This document shows positions 38,724-49,280 of a DNA stretch of 64,000 nucleotides, one piece after another. The stretch covers positions 62,001-126,000 of the forward strand of contig NZ_CANLBV010000001.1 in NCBI RefSeq assembly GCF_947488985.1. Direction: 5' to 3'. The notes beneath the pieces are model-generated. The model worked only from the letters and a program-made list of their open reading frames with translations, had not been told where the DNA came from and made no database searches. Both the position numbers and the translations under genes were made by a program. Position 1 is the stretch's first letter. The number at the start of each line of letters is the position of its first letter. The DNA comes from an uncultured Vibrio sp. (GTDB lineage Bacteria; Pseudomonadota; Gammaproteobacteria; Enterobacterales; Vibrionaceae).

Positions 38724-39548
38724 TTAGTAACCAGCAGCCTTAAAATCAGGCAGGAACTGACCATGAGGCAAACGGCGAACTTGGGTGCTTAGCGTACCAT
38801 CTTGATGCAATTCAATTTCTCTCCACCCCGGAGACAAGGTATCAACCGCAAAATCATCCGAGTTAGGTTTAAACTGCACACAAGTCGACGGGGTTGCCAT
38901 CACTTGGACACCATGATGCTCTCGATTCATGTCTTGATGAACATGCCCACACAGTATCGCTTTAACATTGTCATGTTGCTGAACCACATCCCAAAATTGC
39001 TCAGCGTCTTTCAAGTTATGCTGATCCAGCCACGCACTGCCAACCAATAACGGATGGTGATGCAGCAGCACTAAGGTATTTCGCTGTGGGAATTCAGTCA
39101 GTTTTTGATCTAACAAATCAAGCTGCTGATCGCTTAACCGCCCGTGAGGTACACCAACCACCTGTGAATCCAACATGATCATCTGCCAGTTATCGCCTAA
39201 CAGCACATGATCGACACATTGAATTTGTGGCGATGGTAAAACACTACCCATATTGGGTTTGAAATCATGATTTCCAGGCAGCCAATAGCATGGCCTTTCC
39301 AAAGGAAGGAGCCCTGATTCAAATTTTTGGTACGACTCAGCACTGTGATCTTGCGAGATATCGCCAGTCGCTAAAATTGCTTGGTACTCAAAGCCTTGAC
39401 TAACAATACCATCGACTACAGCACGAAAGCTATCTTGGGTGTTAATGCTTAATAAGCAGCCATCACTCGGGGCAAATAAATGCGTATCCGTTAGCTGTAC
39501 AAGCTTGATACTGCTCTCATCAAATTTTGAAGTGTGTGATAATTCCAA
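38724..39548 (-). CDS. cpdA: 3',5'-cyclic-AMP phosphodiesterase CpdA
   Basis: CpdA hydrolyses cAMP and so tunes CRP-dependent regulation. The protein has 274 residues. The calcineurin-like metallophosphoesterase motifs appear in order: DTHLF, GDISQD, GNHDF, HHHPL and GHVHQD, which together bind two metal ions. It is the third gene of the nudF operon. Confidence 0.95.
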   Translation of the reverse strand: MELSHTSKFDESSIKLVQLTDTHLFAPSDGCLLSINTQDSFRAVVDGIVSQGFEYQAILATGDISQDHSAESYQKFESGLLPLERPCYWLPGNHDFKPNMGSVLPSPQIQCVDHVLLGDNWQMIMLDSQVVGVPHGRLSDQQLDLLDQKLTEFPQRNTLVLLHHHPLLVGSAWLDQHNLKDAEQFWDVVQQHDNVKAILCGHVHQDMNREHHGVQVMATPSTCVQFKPNSDDFAVDTLSPGWREIELHQDGTLSTQVRRLPHGQFLPDFKAAGY

Positions 39549-39608
39549 AATAACAAATCCAGATACGTTACTGTTTAGACTTTAAACGTGTTCTTAAAAT
39601 AGCTTCAA

Positions 39609-40049
39609 TTAAAAAGTCATTGGTGTTCGGCTGATACCCGTTTTCAAACAAAACGTTAACCATTCTCCAAGAAATTTATTCAACTGAAATTTCTCATCCT
39701 TTTGCAGCAGTTTGCTGTTGGGGTAGTCATACTTCGCTTTGACTCGTGAAAAGTCCCCACTCCCGCATACTTCTGCAACTCTAGCATCGTGATACAGCCT
39801 GACAGACATTTTTGGCAAAGGGAATACTGGCATCTCATCACTCTGACATATATCTAATAATGTGGTGTATTTTGTGACCTCATTCACTGTCAGCTGATAC
39901 ACCATATTAACGGCTTGGTAACAACGAACGTCACCAACCTGATGCCCAACCGGTAACAAAGCATTCAGCTTGGCATAATTCGTCTCATAAACTCGCATCA
40001 ATTCAGCAAGATCAACATGATACGGTTTTTTGACCGCGATATTTGGCAT
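39609..40049 (-). CDS. yqiB: DUF1249 family protein YqiB
   Basis: This protein of unknown function belongs to the DUF1249/YqiB family. It has 146 residues, no signal peptide or membrane segment, and conserved stretches such as MRVYETNYAKL and MSVRLYHDARVAEVC. It starts 4 bp after nudF, and the gene pair is conserved in gamma-proteobacteria. No function should be assigned. Confidence 0.9.
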   Translation of the reverse strand: MPNIAVKKPYHVDLAELMRVYETNYAKLNALLPVGHQVGDVRCYQAVNMVYQLTVNEVTKYTTLLDICQSDEMPVFPLPKMSVRLYHDARVAEVCGSGDFSRVKAKYDYPNSKLLQKDEKFQLNKFLGEWLTFCLKTGISRTPMTF

Positions 40050-40053
40050 AACC

Positions 40054-40683
40054 TTAATCTATCCACTCTGACTGTAATTCTTGGTAGTTTAATTGTAGCC
40101 ACTGCAGTGCAATGATCGTGGCGCCATTTTCAAACGCACCCTCTTTGACTCGCTGATAAGCCTTTTCACGGCTCATCACATGCACGCGAATATCTTCCCC
40201 TTCGTAATCTAAACCATGTACACCTTGTGCGGTACTTGCATCAACACAGCCAACAAAAACATCGAGCCTTTCAGAGCAACCGCCAGATGAAGGATAATAC
40301 GAAGTAATAGGCAACACAGAGCCGACTTCAACTCCGGCTTCTTCCATCGCCTCACGACGAGCGACCTCCTCCGATGATTGATCGGTATCGATAATCCCAG
40401 CCACAATTTCATATTGCCATGGATTGTCATGCTCTAGGGCACCAACACGGATCTGCTCGACGATCACGACTTCGTCACGAACAGGATCATAAGGCAACAG
40501 AGCAGCAGCATGACCACGCTCAAACATCTCACGCTCTATCGGTTGGCTCCAGCCGCCCTCAAAGAGTCTATGTTTAAATGTGTATTTCACCATTTTGAAA
40601 AAGCCATGGAACAGCGTCTCTTTGGAGACGATTTCCAGATCTTGCTGAGTAAACTCATGGCGTTGATTTTCATACTGTTGCAT
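40054..40683 (-). CDS. nudF: ADP-ribose pyrophosphatase NudF
   Basis: NudF hydrolyses ADP-ribose to AMP and ribose-5-phosphate. The ATG at 40683, with GAGG six bases upstream, gives 209 residues, the E. coli length; a GTG four codons earlier is less likely. The Nudix box runs from G96 (GIIDTDQSSEEVARREAMEEAG) to about residue 118. It is the first gene of the nudF-yqiB-cpdA-yqiA operon and diverges from tolC. Confidence 0.95.
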   Translation of the reverse strand: MQQYENQRHEFTQQDLEIVSKETLFHGFFKMVKYTFKHRLFEGGWSQPIEREMFERGHAAALLPYDPVRDEVVIVEQIRVGALEHDNPWQYEIVAGIIDTDQSSEEVARREAMEEAGVEVGSVLPITSYYPSSGGCSERLDVFVGCVDASTAQGVHGLDYEGEDIRVHVMSREKAYQRVKEGAFENGATIIALQWLQLNYQELQSEWID

Positions 40684-40910
40684 TAGGCACCTCACTGAGT
40701 GATTTCTATAGTTTACTCATTGTCCGAGTTAACTACCAAGCATAAGATTCAACTTTTTATACAAAACTTACAATTAAAGTTAAGTTTCAACAAAAAAATA
40801 TTGCCCACATGGACAGTTAAATGTAAAAAAGTGCAAATTTTCGAGTAAATTACCATCAAATTGAGTTAAACTCTTGTAAGAAAAATTCCATCAAAGGCAG
40901 GAATAGGAAA

Positions 40911-42230
40911 ATGAAAAAACTGCTTCCACTATTTATCAGTGCAGCAATTGGTAGCCTGAGCACATCAGCGTTCGCTGATACGCTAGCTGAAATTTACGAC
41001 CAAGCAAAACAGAACGATCCGCAACTGCTTCGTTCTGCAGCACAGCGCGATGCCGCTTTTGAAGCAGTGACGTCAAGCCGTAGCTCTTTGTTACCGCAAA
41101 TCAATTTGACAGCAAGCTACGACATCAACCGTGGTGACCGTTCCGATGATAGATTTAACAGTAACGTTTGGGGAGCGGCTCTTGGATTTACGCAAGAACT
41201 TTATCAACGTTCTTCTTGGATTACGTTAGATACGGCAGAGAAAACAGCCCGTCAATCAGATTCCGCTTACGCAGCCCAGCAACAAGCTCTGATTCTTCGT
41301 GTTGCGAGCGCTTACTTTGAAGTACTTCGAGCTCAAGACAACCTAGAGTTTGTTCGTGCCGAAAAAGCCGCAGTTGCTCGTCAACTAGAACAAACGAAAC
41401 AGCGCTTTGAAGTTGGTCTTTCAGCGATTACTGACGTGCATGATGCACAAGCTCAGTATGATGCCGTACTAGCAGACGAAGTTTTAGCAGAGAACACACT
41501 GACCAATAACTACGAAGGTCTACGTGAGATCACAGGTCAAGAACACTCTAACCTAAGCATCCTAGACACTGATCGTTTCTCAGCAAGCGAATCTTCAGAA
41601 TCAGCCGCAGCACTGGTTGAGCAAGCAGAGCAAAAGAACCTAAGCCTGTTAGCATCACGCATCTCTCAAGACATTGCGAAAGACAACATCTCGCTCGCTC
41701 ATTCTGGTCACCTACCAAGCCTAACACTTGATGGTAGCTATGCTCTTGCGGAACAATCAAATAGCTCTAACAGCATAAATGATTACGACTCTGACAACCT
41801 GAACCTAGGTTTAAACTTAGTGGTGCCTCTATACACGGGTGGTAACACCACTTCTTTGACTAAGCAGGCTGAATACAACTATGTTGCAGCAAGTGAAGAC
41901 CTAGAAGCGACTTACCGTAGCGTGGTAAAAGACGTACGTGCATTCAACAACAACATCAGCGCTTCGATTGGTGCTCTACGCGCTTACGAGCAATCGGTGA
42001 TATCAGCTCAATCTGCACTAGAAGCAACAGAAGCAGGTTTTGATGTAGGTACTCGTACTATCGTTGACGTACTTGATTCAACACGTCGTCTATACGATGC
42101 CAACAAAAACCTGTCTGACGCTCGCTACGATTACATCCTAAGTGTACTTCAGCTTCGTCAAGCGGTTGGTACTCTTAGCGAACAAGACATTGTTGACGTA
42201 AACGCTGGTTTAAAGTCAGCAAACAACTGA
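40911..42230 (+). CDS. tolC: Outer-membrane efflux channel TolC
   Basis: TolC forms the outer-membrane and periplasmic tunnel used by RND efflux pumps and type I secretion. The protein has 439 residues with a signal peptide cleaved after SAFA (about residue 22). Two tandem outer-membrane-efflux repeats follow (about 25-215 and 235-425), each with long helices, consistent with the structural duplication of the family. The promoter in the 227-bp nudF-tolC gap could not be fixed. Confidence 0.96.
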   Translation: MKKLLPLFISAAIGSLSTSAFADTLAEIYDQAKQNDPQLLRSAAQRDAAFEAVTSSRSSLLPQINLTASYDINRGDRSDDRFNSNVWGAALGFTQELYQRSSWITLDTAEKTARQSDSAYAAQQQALILRVASAYFEVLRAQDNLEFVRAEKAAVARQLEQTKQRFEVGLSAITDVHDAQAQYDAVLADEVLAENTLTNNYEGLREITGQEHSNLSILDTDRFSASESSESAAALVEQAEQKNLSLLASRISQDIAKDNISLAHSGHLPSLTLDGSYALAEQSNSSNSINDYDSDNLNLGLNLVVPLYTGGNTTSLTKQAEYNYVAASEDLEATYRSVVKDVRAFNNNISASIGALRAYEQSVISAQSALEATEAGFDVGTRTIVDVLDSTRRLYDANKNLSDARYDYILSVLQLRQAVGTLSEQDIVDVNAGLKSANN

Positions 42231-42268
42231 TATCAAGTAATCAAGTAAGGTTATAAGGTTACCGTTAC

Positions 42269-42300
42269 AAAAATGCCGCTCATTGAGCGGCATTTTTATT
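42269..42300. terminator. Bidirectional terminator between tolC and hldE
   Basis: AAAAATGCCGCT / AGCGGCATTTTT stem with a CATTG loop between convergent genes. Confidence 0.92.
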
Positions 42301-42336
42301 GTCTATCTAAACGAAATCAGACACTAAGGCTTAGCC

Positions 42337-43761
42337 TCAGCCGCCTTTGATCGCTTTAATGATTTCCGTCGTCGAACAACCATCTTCAAAGTTGAGTACT
42401 TTAACTTCGCCACCAGCAGCAATCACTTCTTCACCACCTGCAATCTCTTCGGGCTTGTAATCTCCACCTTTGACCAGAATGCTTGGCAGCACTTCCGAGA
42501 TCAAACGCTGTGGCGTGTCCTCAGAAAATGGAACCACCCAGTCAACTGCACCTAAGCCAGCCAATACCGCCATACGACGATCGGTTGGGTTCACAGGACG
42601 ACCCGGACCTTTCAAGCGTTTTACGGATTCGTCAGTATTCACCGCAACGATCAAACGATCGCCTAATTCAGCCGCGTGATTCATGTAAGAGACGTGCCCT
42701 GCGTGCAAGATATCAAAGCAGCCATTGGTCATGACCACCTTCTCGCCTTTCGCACGCGCACGCTTCACCGCTTCAACCAGTGCCGCTTCAGAAATCACGC
42801 CGTAGTCGGTATCTTGACTGCCGTGAATCGCTTCCGCTAATTCAATCGTAGACAGTGTGGATGTGCCAAGCTTGCCAACCACCACACCCGCAGCAGCATT
42901 GGCTAACGCACACGCTTCATCCAATGGCTTGCCAGCAGCAACCGAAGCAGCCAGTACCGAGATCACCGTATCACCAGCCCCCGTCACGTCGTACACTTCT
43001 TTCGCTTGAGTCGGTAGGTGGAATGGTTCCAAGCCTTTACGAAGTAGCGTCATCCCATGTTCGCTGCGTGTCACCAGCAAGGCTTCGAAATCAAACTCTT
43101 CAATGAGTGCGATCCCTTTTTCGATCATCTCTTCTTCAGATTTAACCTTGCCAGCCACCAATTCAAACTCAGCCATGTTTGGCGTAAGCAAGGTAGCACC
43201 ACGGTAACGTTCAAAGTCTGCGCCTTTTGGATCAATAAACACTGGAACCTTGGCAGTACGCGCTTTTTGAATAAAGCTTTGCACATGCTCCAAAGCCCCT
43301 TTCGCATAATCAGATAGGATCACTGAACGCACATTTGGCAGCGCTTGCTCCATACGAGACAGCACCAGTTGTGGATCCGTATTTTCAAATTTGTCTTCAA
43401 AATCAAGGCGGATCAACTGCTGACCACGACTCATCACTCGCAGTTTGGTGATCGTTGGGTAATCTTCCAATTCAACGAAGTCACACTTAACTTTAAGTGC
43501 ACCCAAGGTGTTTTTTAGCACCTCAGCCGGTTCATCTTTACCTGTTAAACCAACGACATGAGCATGACCACCAAGTGAAGCGATGTTCATCGCTACGTTA
43601 GCCGCACCACCGGGACGCTCTTCGTTATTTTCTACTTTTACAACAGGTACAGGTGCTTCCGGTGAAATACGGCCTGCAGGGCCATGCCAGTAACGGTCTA
43701 GCATGACATCACCGACAACAAGAACACCTGATTGACTGTAGTCAGGTAGAATTGGTTTCAT
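42337..43761 (-). CDS. hldE: Bifunctional heptose-7-phosphate kinase / heptose-1-phosphate adenylyltransferase HldE
   Basis: HldE carries out two steps toward ADP-heptose for the LPS inner core. The protein has 474 residues. The N-terminal PfkB-type kinase domain (about 1-315) shows [11 protein letters not shown] and the DVTGAGDTV anion-hole motif. The C-terminal nucleotidyltransferase domain (about 340-474) shows [12 protein letters not shown]. It lies downstream of glnE, as in E. coli, separated by 161 bp. Confidence 0.97.
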   Translation of the reverse strand: MKPILPDYSQSGVLVVGDVMLDRYWHGPAGRISPEAPVPVVKVENNEERPGGAANVAMNIASLGGHAHVVGLTGKDEPAEVLKNTLGALKVKCDFVELEDYPTITKLRVMSRGQQLIRLDFEDKFENTDPQLVLSRMEQALPNVRSVILSDYAKGALEHVQSFIQKARTAKVPVFIDPKGADFERYRGATLLTPNMAEFELVAGKVKSEEEMIEKGIALIEEFDFEALLVTRSEHGMTLLRKGLEPFHLPTQAKEVYDVTGAGDTVISVLAASVAAGKPLDEACALANAAAGVVVGKLGTSTLSTIELAEAIHGSQDTDYGVISEAALVEAVKRARAKGEKVVMTNGCFDILHAGHVSYMNHAAELGDRLIVAVNTDESVKRLKGPGRPVNPTDRRMAVLAGLGAVDWVVPFSEDTPQRLISEVLPSILVKGGDYKPEEIAGGEEVIAAGGEVKVLNFEDGCSTTEIIKAIKGG

Positions 43762-43922
43762 TGTGAATCTCCAAAAATCGAATCTGGCTAGAGTCTAGCA
43801 CACTGATTACAGTGGCTAAACCATAGAAAAATGAGTAAAAGCCGATCACGGCTGGTACTGCGGTCAGCAACCGATAAGCCATAGACCGCGCAGCGAAAGT
43901 GGCTCAAATAAAGCATACGCCG

Positions 43923-46781
43923 TTACTCAGGCTGCGCTTCCATCCATTGCTGCCATGCTTGCACCACATGCGCTCTTTCGTCGGTAAACTTATCTATCGC
44001 GACATCGGCATCAAGATTAAGCAGATTACGATGGTGAATTTCATCGCGGAGCGTTGTATAAGCATGGATAAGTGCTATTCCCTGTTGCTCGTCCATGATC
44101 CCTTGTGTCTGCAGGCTTTCAAAAATTCTGACATTGTCACACCAACGGGTGAGTTTCGGTTTCTCATGGCTGTATCTAAGCACTAAATACTGCGCCAAAA
44201 ACTCAATATCGGTAATCCCACCCGCATCTTGTTTAAGCATGAATCTATCGGCTTTTTTGCCTCCCAAATGATCACGCATTTTTTCTCGCATATCGACCAC
44301 TGATTTTTTGAGCGTTGCCTCATCACGCGTAAGAGATAACACCTCATGTCGAGTTTTGTTAAACGCAGAAGCCAATGGCTCATCACCGTAGATCATACGC
44401 GCGCGAGTCAAAGCCTGGTGCTCCCATGTCCACGCATCATTGTGCTGATACTCATCAAAGGCATCGGTAGGGCTCACCAATAAGCCAGAGGCTCCTGAAG
44501 GACGGAGACGGGTGTCGACCTCATACAAAATACCAGAAGCGGTTCTGGTCGAGAAAATATGAATAATTCGCTGCGCCAACCTTAGGTAAAATTGGCGTCC
44601 GTCGATCTCTTTCTTTCCATCCGTATAGATGTGTACCGGGCAGTCGTGCATAAACACGATATCAAGATCGGAGTTGTAGCCAAGCTCCCAGCCGCCCACC
44701 TTACCATAGCCGACCACCGCAAAGCCGCGACCTTCACGATCTTTAATATGGGTTGGCTCACCGAACTTGGCTGAAACTTGTAACCAAGCTTGGCTAACCC
44801 CAGCCTCAACTATCGCCTCAGCCAAATAAGTAAGGTGATCACTGACCGCCATAACGGGCAATACGCCTGCAATATCAGCGGCGGCGATTCGCAAAATACA
44901 GGTCTGCTTAAACTGACGCAGGCCTTCCATCTGCTGCTCCATATCATCTTCAGGAATGCGAGCGAGGTAATCACGCAGCTCTGTCTTGTAAGAATCCAAT
45001 GGGACTGGGTTATAGAGCTGCTGAGGATCAATCAACTCATCCAACAAAATTGGATAACGACCTAGCTGCTCCGAAATCATCGGGCTTGCGGTACATAGGC
45101 GCACAAGCTGAGTCAGCGCAGCAGGGTGCTCATCCAACAACTCAAGATAAGTGGTACGGGTGACTATTTTATGCAAGAGATGCAGCACTCGGGACAAACC
45201 AAACTCGGCATCTTTATTGGTATATAGCGCTTGAAAGACTTTAGGCATTAAGCGATTGAGCACTTCTCGCCCACGTGGGCCTAAGGTTTTCTTCGCCAAA
45301 TCTGCCTTAAATTGAATGATCGTTTTAACCGCCTCCTGAGGACTGGCCACTGCAATATCATTCTGTAAAACATGCTCAATCACATCCGGTTTATGGGCCA
45401 TATCCCACAGCTCACTAAAGTGACTTTCTATAGGGTTCGCATCCTCTTCGTCCACTCCAATTAAGTCTTCAAACACGGTATGGACATTCGCCATATGCAC
45501 ACGAGTCGCTGCGTTCAAACTATCCCAATCCGAGAATTGCATCGCGATAGCAAGTTGCAACTGTTCAAATTCACCATCGGGTAACGTCTGAGTTTGCTTG
45601 TCTGCCATCGCTTGCAGCAGATTTTCTAAGCGGCGCAAAAACAGGTAAGCCTCACGCAAATGGCCGACCTCTTCGCCTTCTAACAAATGCAGTGATTCGA
45701 TAGCGTCTAAGGTTTCCAGTAGCCCTCGACCACGCAAGCTCGGCTCACGGCCACCACGTATCAATTGGAAGACTTGAGCGATAAATTCCACTTCGCGAAT
45801 ACCACCAGAACCAAGCTTGATGTTGTTCGAGAGACCACGACGACGCACTTCGCTGCTGATCATTGACTTCATACGGCGTAGTGATTGGATCGCACTAAAA
45901 TCGATATAACGACGGAACACAAATGGGCGCAGCATCTGACGAAGCTCTTGGTATTCAGGGTACATCTCACTGCCCATCACTCGCGCTTTGACCATCGCGT
46001 AACGTTCCCAGTCGCGCCCCTGCTCTTGGTAGTAGTCTTCCAGTGCGGCATAGCTCATCACAAGTGGACCGCTCTCACCGAATGGGCGCAGGCGCATGTC
46101 GACTCGATAACAGAATCCATCAAAGGTTTGTTGATCCAGCGCCTTGATGATCCGCTGCCCTAAACGTGTGAAAAACTGCGCGTTGGCGATACTGCGCCTT
46201 GCGCCTTGCGTTTCACCATTTTCAGGATAGGTAAAAATCAGATCGATATCGGAAGAGAAGTTCAGCTCTCCGCCACCGAGTTTGCCCATACCAATGATCA
46301 ACATAGGCTGCGCCTCGCCTTGCTGATTGCAAGGTGTGCCCCACTCTTTACAGCAAATATCATATTGCCACTGGTAGGTCTCAAATATCATCGCCTCTGC
46401 CAACATCGATAAATGACTTAAGCTCTGCTCTAGCGGCCATGACCCCATAAAGTCACGCCAAGCGATATAAGTCATCTCTCGATTACGAAATTGGCGCAGT
46501 ACGTGCTGACCACTCATTTCATCGGCACAGTCAGCAAGCAATGTGGCGAGTCGCTCACGATACCCTTCAGCACGCTCTTCACATGCCAACATTTCAGGTA
46601 AGGTCTTTGACAACAAAGTGTCGCGCTGTAAACAGTCACCTATAAAACTGCTTAAAGCTAATACTCGCTTGAGCTCGTCAATTAGAGGGTCAGACCAAGT
46701 GCTGATGGCGTCGCTTTGATGCTCTAACAACTGTTCGAAAGCAGACTGCGAATGAGTGACGATTTGAGAAGGCAATGGCAT
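43923..46781 (-). CDS. glnE: Glutamine synthetase adenylyltransferase/deadenylase GlnE
   Basis: GlnE adenylylates and deadenylylates glutamine synthetase in response to PII. The protein has 952 residues, the full length. Two nucleotidyltransferase domains are visible: [15 protein letters not shown] (about residue 170, deadenylase) and [15 protein letters not shown] (about residue 695, adenylylase). The upstream region holds degenerate 15-bp tandem repeats. Confidence 0.97.
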   Translation of the reverse strand: MPLPSQIVTHSQSAFEQLLEHQSDAISTWSDPLIDELKRVLALSSFIGDCLQRDTLLSKTLPEMLACEERAEGYRERLATLLADCADEMSGQHVLRQFRNREMTYIAWRDFMGSWPLEQSLSHLSMLAEAMIFETYQWQYDICCKEWGTPCNQQGEAQPMLIIGMGKLGGGELNFSSDIDLIFTYPENGETQGARRSIANAQFFTRLGQRIIKALDQQTFDGFCYRVDMRLRPFGESGPLVMSYAALEDYYQEQGRDWERYAMVKARVMGSEMYPEYQELRQMLRPFVFRRYIDFSAIQSLRRMKSMISSEVRRRGLSNNIKLGSGGIREVEFIAQVFQLIRGGREPSLRGRGLLETLDAIESLHLLEGEEVGHLREAYLFLRRLENLLQAMADKQTQTLPDGEFEQLQLAIAMQFSDWDSLNAATRVHMANVHTVFEDLIGVDEEDANPIESHFSELWDMAHKPDVIEHVLQNDIAVASPQEAVKTIIQFKADLAKKTLGPRGREVLNRLMPKVFQALYTNKDAEFGLSRVLHLLHKIVTRTTYLELLDEHPAALTQLVRLCTASPMISEQLGRYPILLDELIDPQQLYNPVPLDSYKTELRDYLARIPEDDMEQQMEGLRQFKQTCILRIAAADIAGVLPVMAVSDHLTYLAEAIVEAGVSQAWLQVSAKFGEPTHIKDREGRGFAVVGYGKVGGWELGYNSDLDIVFMHDCPVHIYTDGKKEIDGRQFYLRLAQRIIHIFSTRTASGILYEVDTRLRPSGASGLLVSPTDAFDEYQHNDAWTWEHQALTRARMIYGDEPLASAFNKTRHEVLSLTRDEATLKKSVVDMREKMRDHLGGKKADRFMLKQDAGGITDIEFLAQYLVLRYSHEKPKLTRWCDNVRIFESLQTQGIMDEQQGIALIHAYTTLRDEIHHRNLLNLDADVAIDKFTDERAHVVQAWQQWMEAQPE

Positions 46782-46841
46782 GTTTCTTCCTTGTATAAGT
46801 AGTACGCCGACGTATAAGTGGTGCGCTGAACAATCGGTTCC

Positions 46842-46955
46842 GTTCTTTGGTAAATGGCTTGAGTTCTTAGATAAATAGTTCTTTAGCTCTCGGCTAAATA
46901 GTTCTTGGCTAAACAGCTCTTAGCTAAATAGCTCTTAAGTTCTTAGGTAAGTCGT
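46842..46955. repeat. Degenerate 15-bp tandem repeats upstream of glnE
   Basis: The unit G(C/T)TCTT(A/G)GCTAAATA occurs head to tail at 46886, 46901 and 46916, with more diverged copies at 46842 and 46863 and partial units after 46931. The tract is AT-rich and lies 60-170 bp before the glnE start. Confidence 0.8.
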
Positions 46956-47039
46956 TTCTGTTGAAGCCGCTCTTGAGTCGAACAGCTTTAACAGACGAGT
47001 TTTAATCACTAAAGATAAGTTATACCAAAGTTACGCCAA

Positions 47040-47074
47040 TAAAAAACGCCCACATCAACAATGTGGGCGTTTTC
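47040..47074 (-). terminator. Terminator of the chemoreceptor gene
   Basis: AAAACGCCCACAT / ATGTGGGCGTTTT perfect stem with a CAACA loop, followed by T on the minus strand. Confidence 0.9.
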
Positions 47075-47134
47075 ATCGGCTAACTGATTAAGTGAAGCTA
47101 ACTCTTAGAGTAGAGGTAAGAGCTGAGCTTAAGG

Positions 47135-48391
47135 TTAAACCTTAAACTGCTTAATCTCACCGTCGAGCTCTTCTGCGTTAGTCTGCATGATCTGAGACGT
47201 CTCCAGTAACTCACTTACTACTACCACTGACGCTTCAACCAGTTCACGAACATTGGTTAGGTTGAGACTCATCTCTTCAGCCACGCTGCTTTGCTGCCCT
47301 GCTGCCGTCGCGATCTGGAAGTTCATATCATTGATTTGGTTGACTTGGCTTACGATGCCATCGAGTTCAGAACCAGCGTTAGTGACCAGATCAACACCTT
47401 CGGCTGCTTCGACAACACTTTTTTCCATCAGCTCCACTGCTGAGTTTGCGCTGCTTTGTAGGTGGCTGATCATATCTTGGATCTCTACCGTTGCTTGCTG
47501 TGTACGCTGGGCAAGGTTACGAACTTCATCCGCAACAACCGCAAAACCACGACCTGCTTCACCCGCACGTGCCGCTTCAATCGCAGCATTAAGTGCCAGT
47601 AGGTTGGTTTGCTCAGAGATACCTTGAATAGTGCCAACCACACTGCCAATTGAGTCAACACGCTCTTCCACTTGGTTGACAGCAGCCGATGAGGCTGCGA
47701 TATCGGAAGACAACTCACTCATCTTAGACACCGAACCCTGAACAAATTTTTGCCCCGTTAATGCTTGACCTGAAGCTAACTCGGTCAGTGATGAGGCACT
47801 TTGGGCATGCTCAGCAACGGTTTGAACTGTAGAAGTCATCTCACTCATTGCCGTCGCCAGTTGATCGATCTCGTTGAACTCTTCTTGGGCGGACTCTTTG
47901 GTTTCCGACATGCTAATAGCCATCACCTCAGTCAATCCAAATAGCTCATCGGAAGAGGCCAATTGCGTTTTGATCATGGTATTTAATTGCACGCGCGTTT
48001 TCTCTAATTCACGAGCAACATCGCCATATTCATCTTTACAATCCATCTGAATCGGCTGCGACAAGTTTTTATCGGCCATGGTTTTAATCGCATCGTTCAA
48101 GTATTGCGTTTGACGCAGCATCACACGAGCGGCTGCTAATAGAAGCACCACAAACACAGAGATCATTAACGCAGTTTGCCATGCAACTTGCACGAGGTAA
48201 GCCTCATAATGCTGTTGTGCTACTTGAGTATTGTTGGTTGCAGCAAGCAGTGAATCGTAAAACGTACTGGCGTCCCATAGTTGCTTCGAAATGATCAAAA
48301 TAGTGCTGAAGACCATTAACATGATCAGTTTTGGTACGAGGCGAACATCGGAAATAGCCCTTTCCCACGGCTTAAATGACAGTTTAGTCAT
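47135..48391 (-). CDS. Methyl-accepting chemotaxis protein without a large sensor domain
   Basis: The protein has 418 residues. Two membrane segments (about 20-38 and 73-90) enclose a loop of only about 35 residues, so there is no Cache or four-helix ligand-binding domain. A HAMP-like region follows (about 90-145), then a signalling domain with the conserved hairpin tip containing [18 protein letters not shown] and [16 protein letters not shown]. No CheR-tethering pentapeptide ends the protein. It should couple to CheA/CheW. The signal is unknown; with so small a periplasmic loop it may sense membrane or energy state or act through a partner. It is divergent from a K+ channel gene across 97 bp. 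Confidence 0.93.
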   Translation of the reverse strand: MTKLSFKPWERAISDVRLVPKLIMLMVFSTILIISKQLWDASTFYDSLLAATNNTQVAQQHYEAYLVQVAWQTALMISVFVVLLLAAARVMLRQTQYLNDAIKTMADKNLSQPIQMDCKDEYGDVARELEKTRVQLNTMIKTQLASSDELFGLTEVMAISMSETKESAQEEFNEIDQLATAMSEMTSTVQTVAEHAQSASSLTELASGQALTGQKFVQGSVSKMSELSSDIAASSAAVNQVEERVDSIGSVVGTIQGISEQTNLLALNAAIEAARAGEAGRGFAVVADEVRNLAQRTQQATVEIQDMISHLQSSANSAVELMEKSVVEAAEGVDLVTNAGSELDGIVSQVNQINDMNFQIATAAGQQSSVAEEMSLNLTNVRELVEASVVVVSELLETSQIMQTNAEELDGEIKQFKV

Positions 48392-48488
48392 TGTCAGTAC
48401 TCCATTAATTCTTATATATTGGTGGCCTTTATCTCCGCGAGGTGGTTATTCCAGCCAATATTCGCGATTTATTTCGAGCCTCATATGA

Positions 48489-49238
48489 ATGTCAAATAAT
48501 ATCAAAGACACACCCACGCCGATGAGCTTATTATCACTGATCCTATCTTTCTTAGCGTTATTTGTGATCTCAGGCTTATTGTTTGCACCGATTGATAAAG
48601 AATCGAAACAAGTTCTTATCGGCCTCGACTTTATAATCTGTTGTATTTTTCTTTTTCAGCTCACGATTGATCTGTTCAGATCAGAAAACAAAAAAGAGTA
48701 CCTCAGGGTACACTGGATCGATTTCTTGGCAAGCATTCCCATGATCGAACCACTGCGTTTCGCTCGCATTTTTCAGATATCGCGAGTGATTCTTGTTCTT
48801 CGCTCAAGCAAGCGGATTGTCTCCGCGTTGTTTCGCAACCGCCATGAGACCACGCTAGCCTCGATCATCCTACTATTAGTGATCTTACTGACGATTGGCG
48901 CAGGTACGATCCTTCTGTTAGAGCATCAAAATCCCAATGCCAATATCACGACGGGGGATGATGCGCTGTGGTGGGCGTTCGTCACGATCAGTACCGTGGG
49001 ATACGGTGATCACTACCCAGTGACGACTGCGGGTAAATTGGTGGCATCGCTGGTGATCATCAGTGGTGTGGGTGTTTTTGGTATGATTTCAGGTTTAATA
49101 ACGTCTTTAATCACCTCCCCGACTCACCACGAGAATCAACGAGCCGAAAACAGAGAGAGGTATCTAGAGCAGATCATCGAGCAACAAGCCAAAATTCTCG
49201 AACGACTAGAGAAGCTGGAGCAGCAGACAAAAAAATAG
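48489..49238 (+). CDS. Voltage-gated-type potassium channel protein
   Basis: The protein has 249 residues with about six membrane segments (14-33, 43-62, 76-88, 92-112, 122-145, 183-208). The fourth has regularly spaced arginines (R90, R93, R99, R105), as in a voltage sensor. The pore loop carries the K+ selectivity filter TVGYGD at residues 169-174. A charged coiled-coil tail (about 215-247) could aid tetramer assembly. It probably conducts K+ across the inner membrane; gating is not known. No RCK/TrkA domain is present. Its stop codon lies inside the following terminator stem region. Confidence 0.9.
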   Translation: MSNNIKDTPTPMSLLSLILSFLALFVISGLLFAPIDKESKQVLIGLDFIICCIFLFQLTIDLFRSENKKEYLRVHWIDFLASIPMIEPLRFARIFQISRVILVLRSSKRIVSALFRNRHETTLASIILLLVILLTIGAGTILLLEHQNPNANITTGDDALWWAFVTISTVGYGDHYPVTTAGKLVASLVIISGVGVFGMISGLITSLITSPTHHENQRAENRERYLEQIIEQQAKILERLEKLEQQTKK

Positions 49239-49257
49239 GGCCTCAGCCCTATTTTTC
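49230..49257. terminator. Bidirectional terminator after the K+ channel gene
   Basis: AAATAGGGC / GCCCTATTT stem around CTCA, with A-run left and T-run right; the left arm includes the TAG stop codon of the channel gene. Confidence 0.85.
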
Positions 49258-49280
49258 AAATTGGTATTCTATCTTACTGG

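Larger units (their letters stand above)
46782..47134. other. Gene-free region between glnE and the chemoreceptor gene
   Basis: The 353-bp gap contains a degenerate 15-bp repeat tract (46842-46955) and the terminator of the chemoreceptor gene (47040-47074). No supported gene is present. Confidence 0.65.

Noticed and set aside
46842..46955. CRISPR array
   Set aside because: The repeats are 15 bp, contiguous, degenerate and without spacers; no cas genes are present. The same applies to the arrays at 23513 and 18851.
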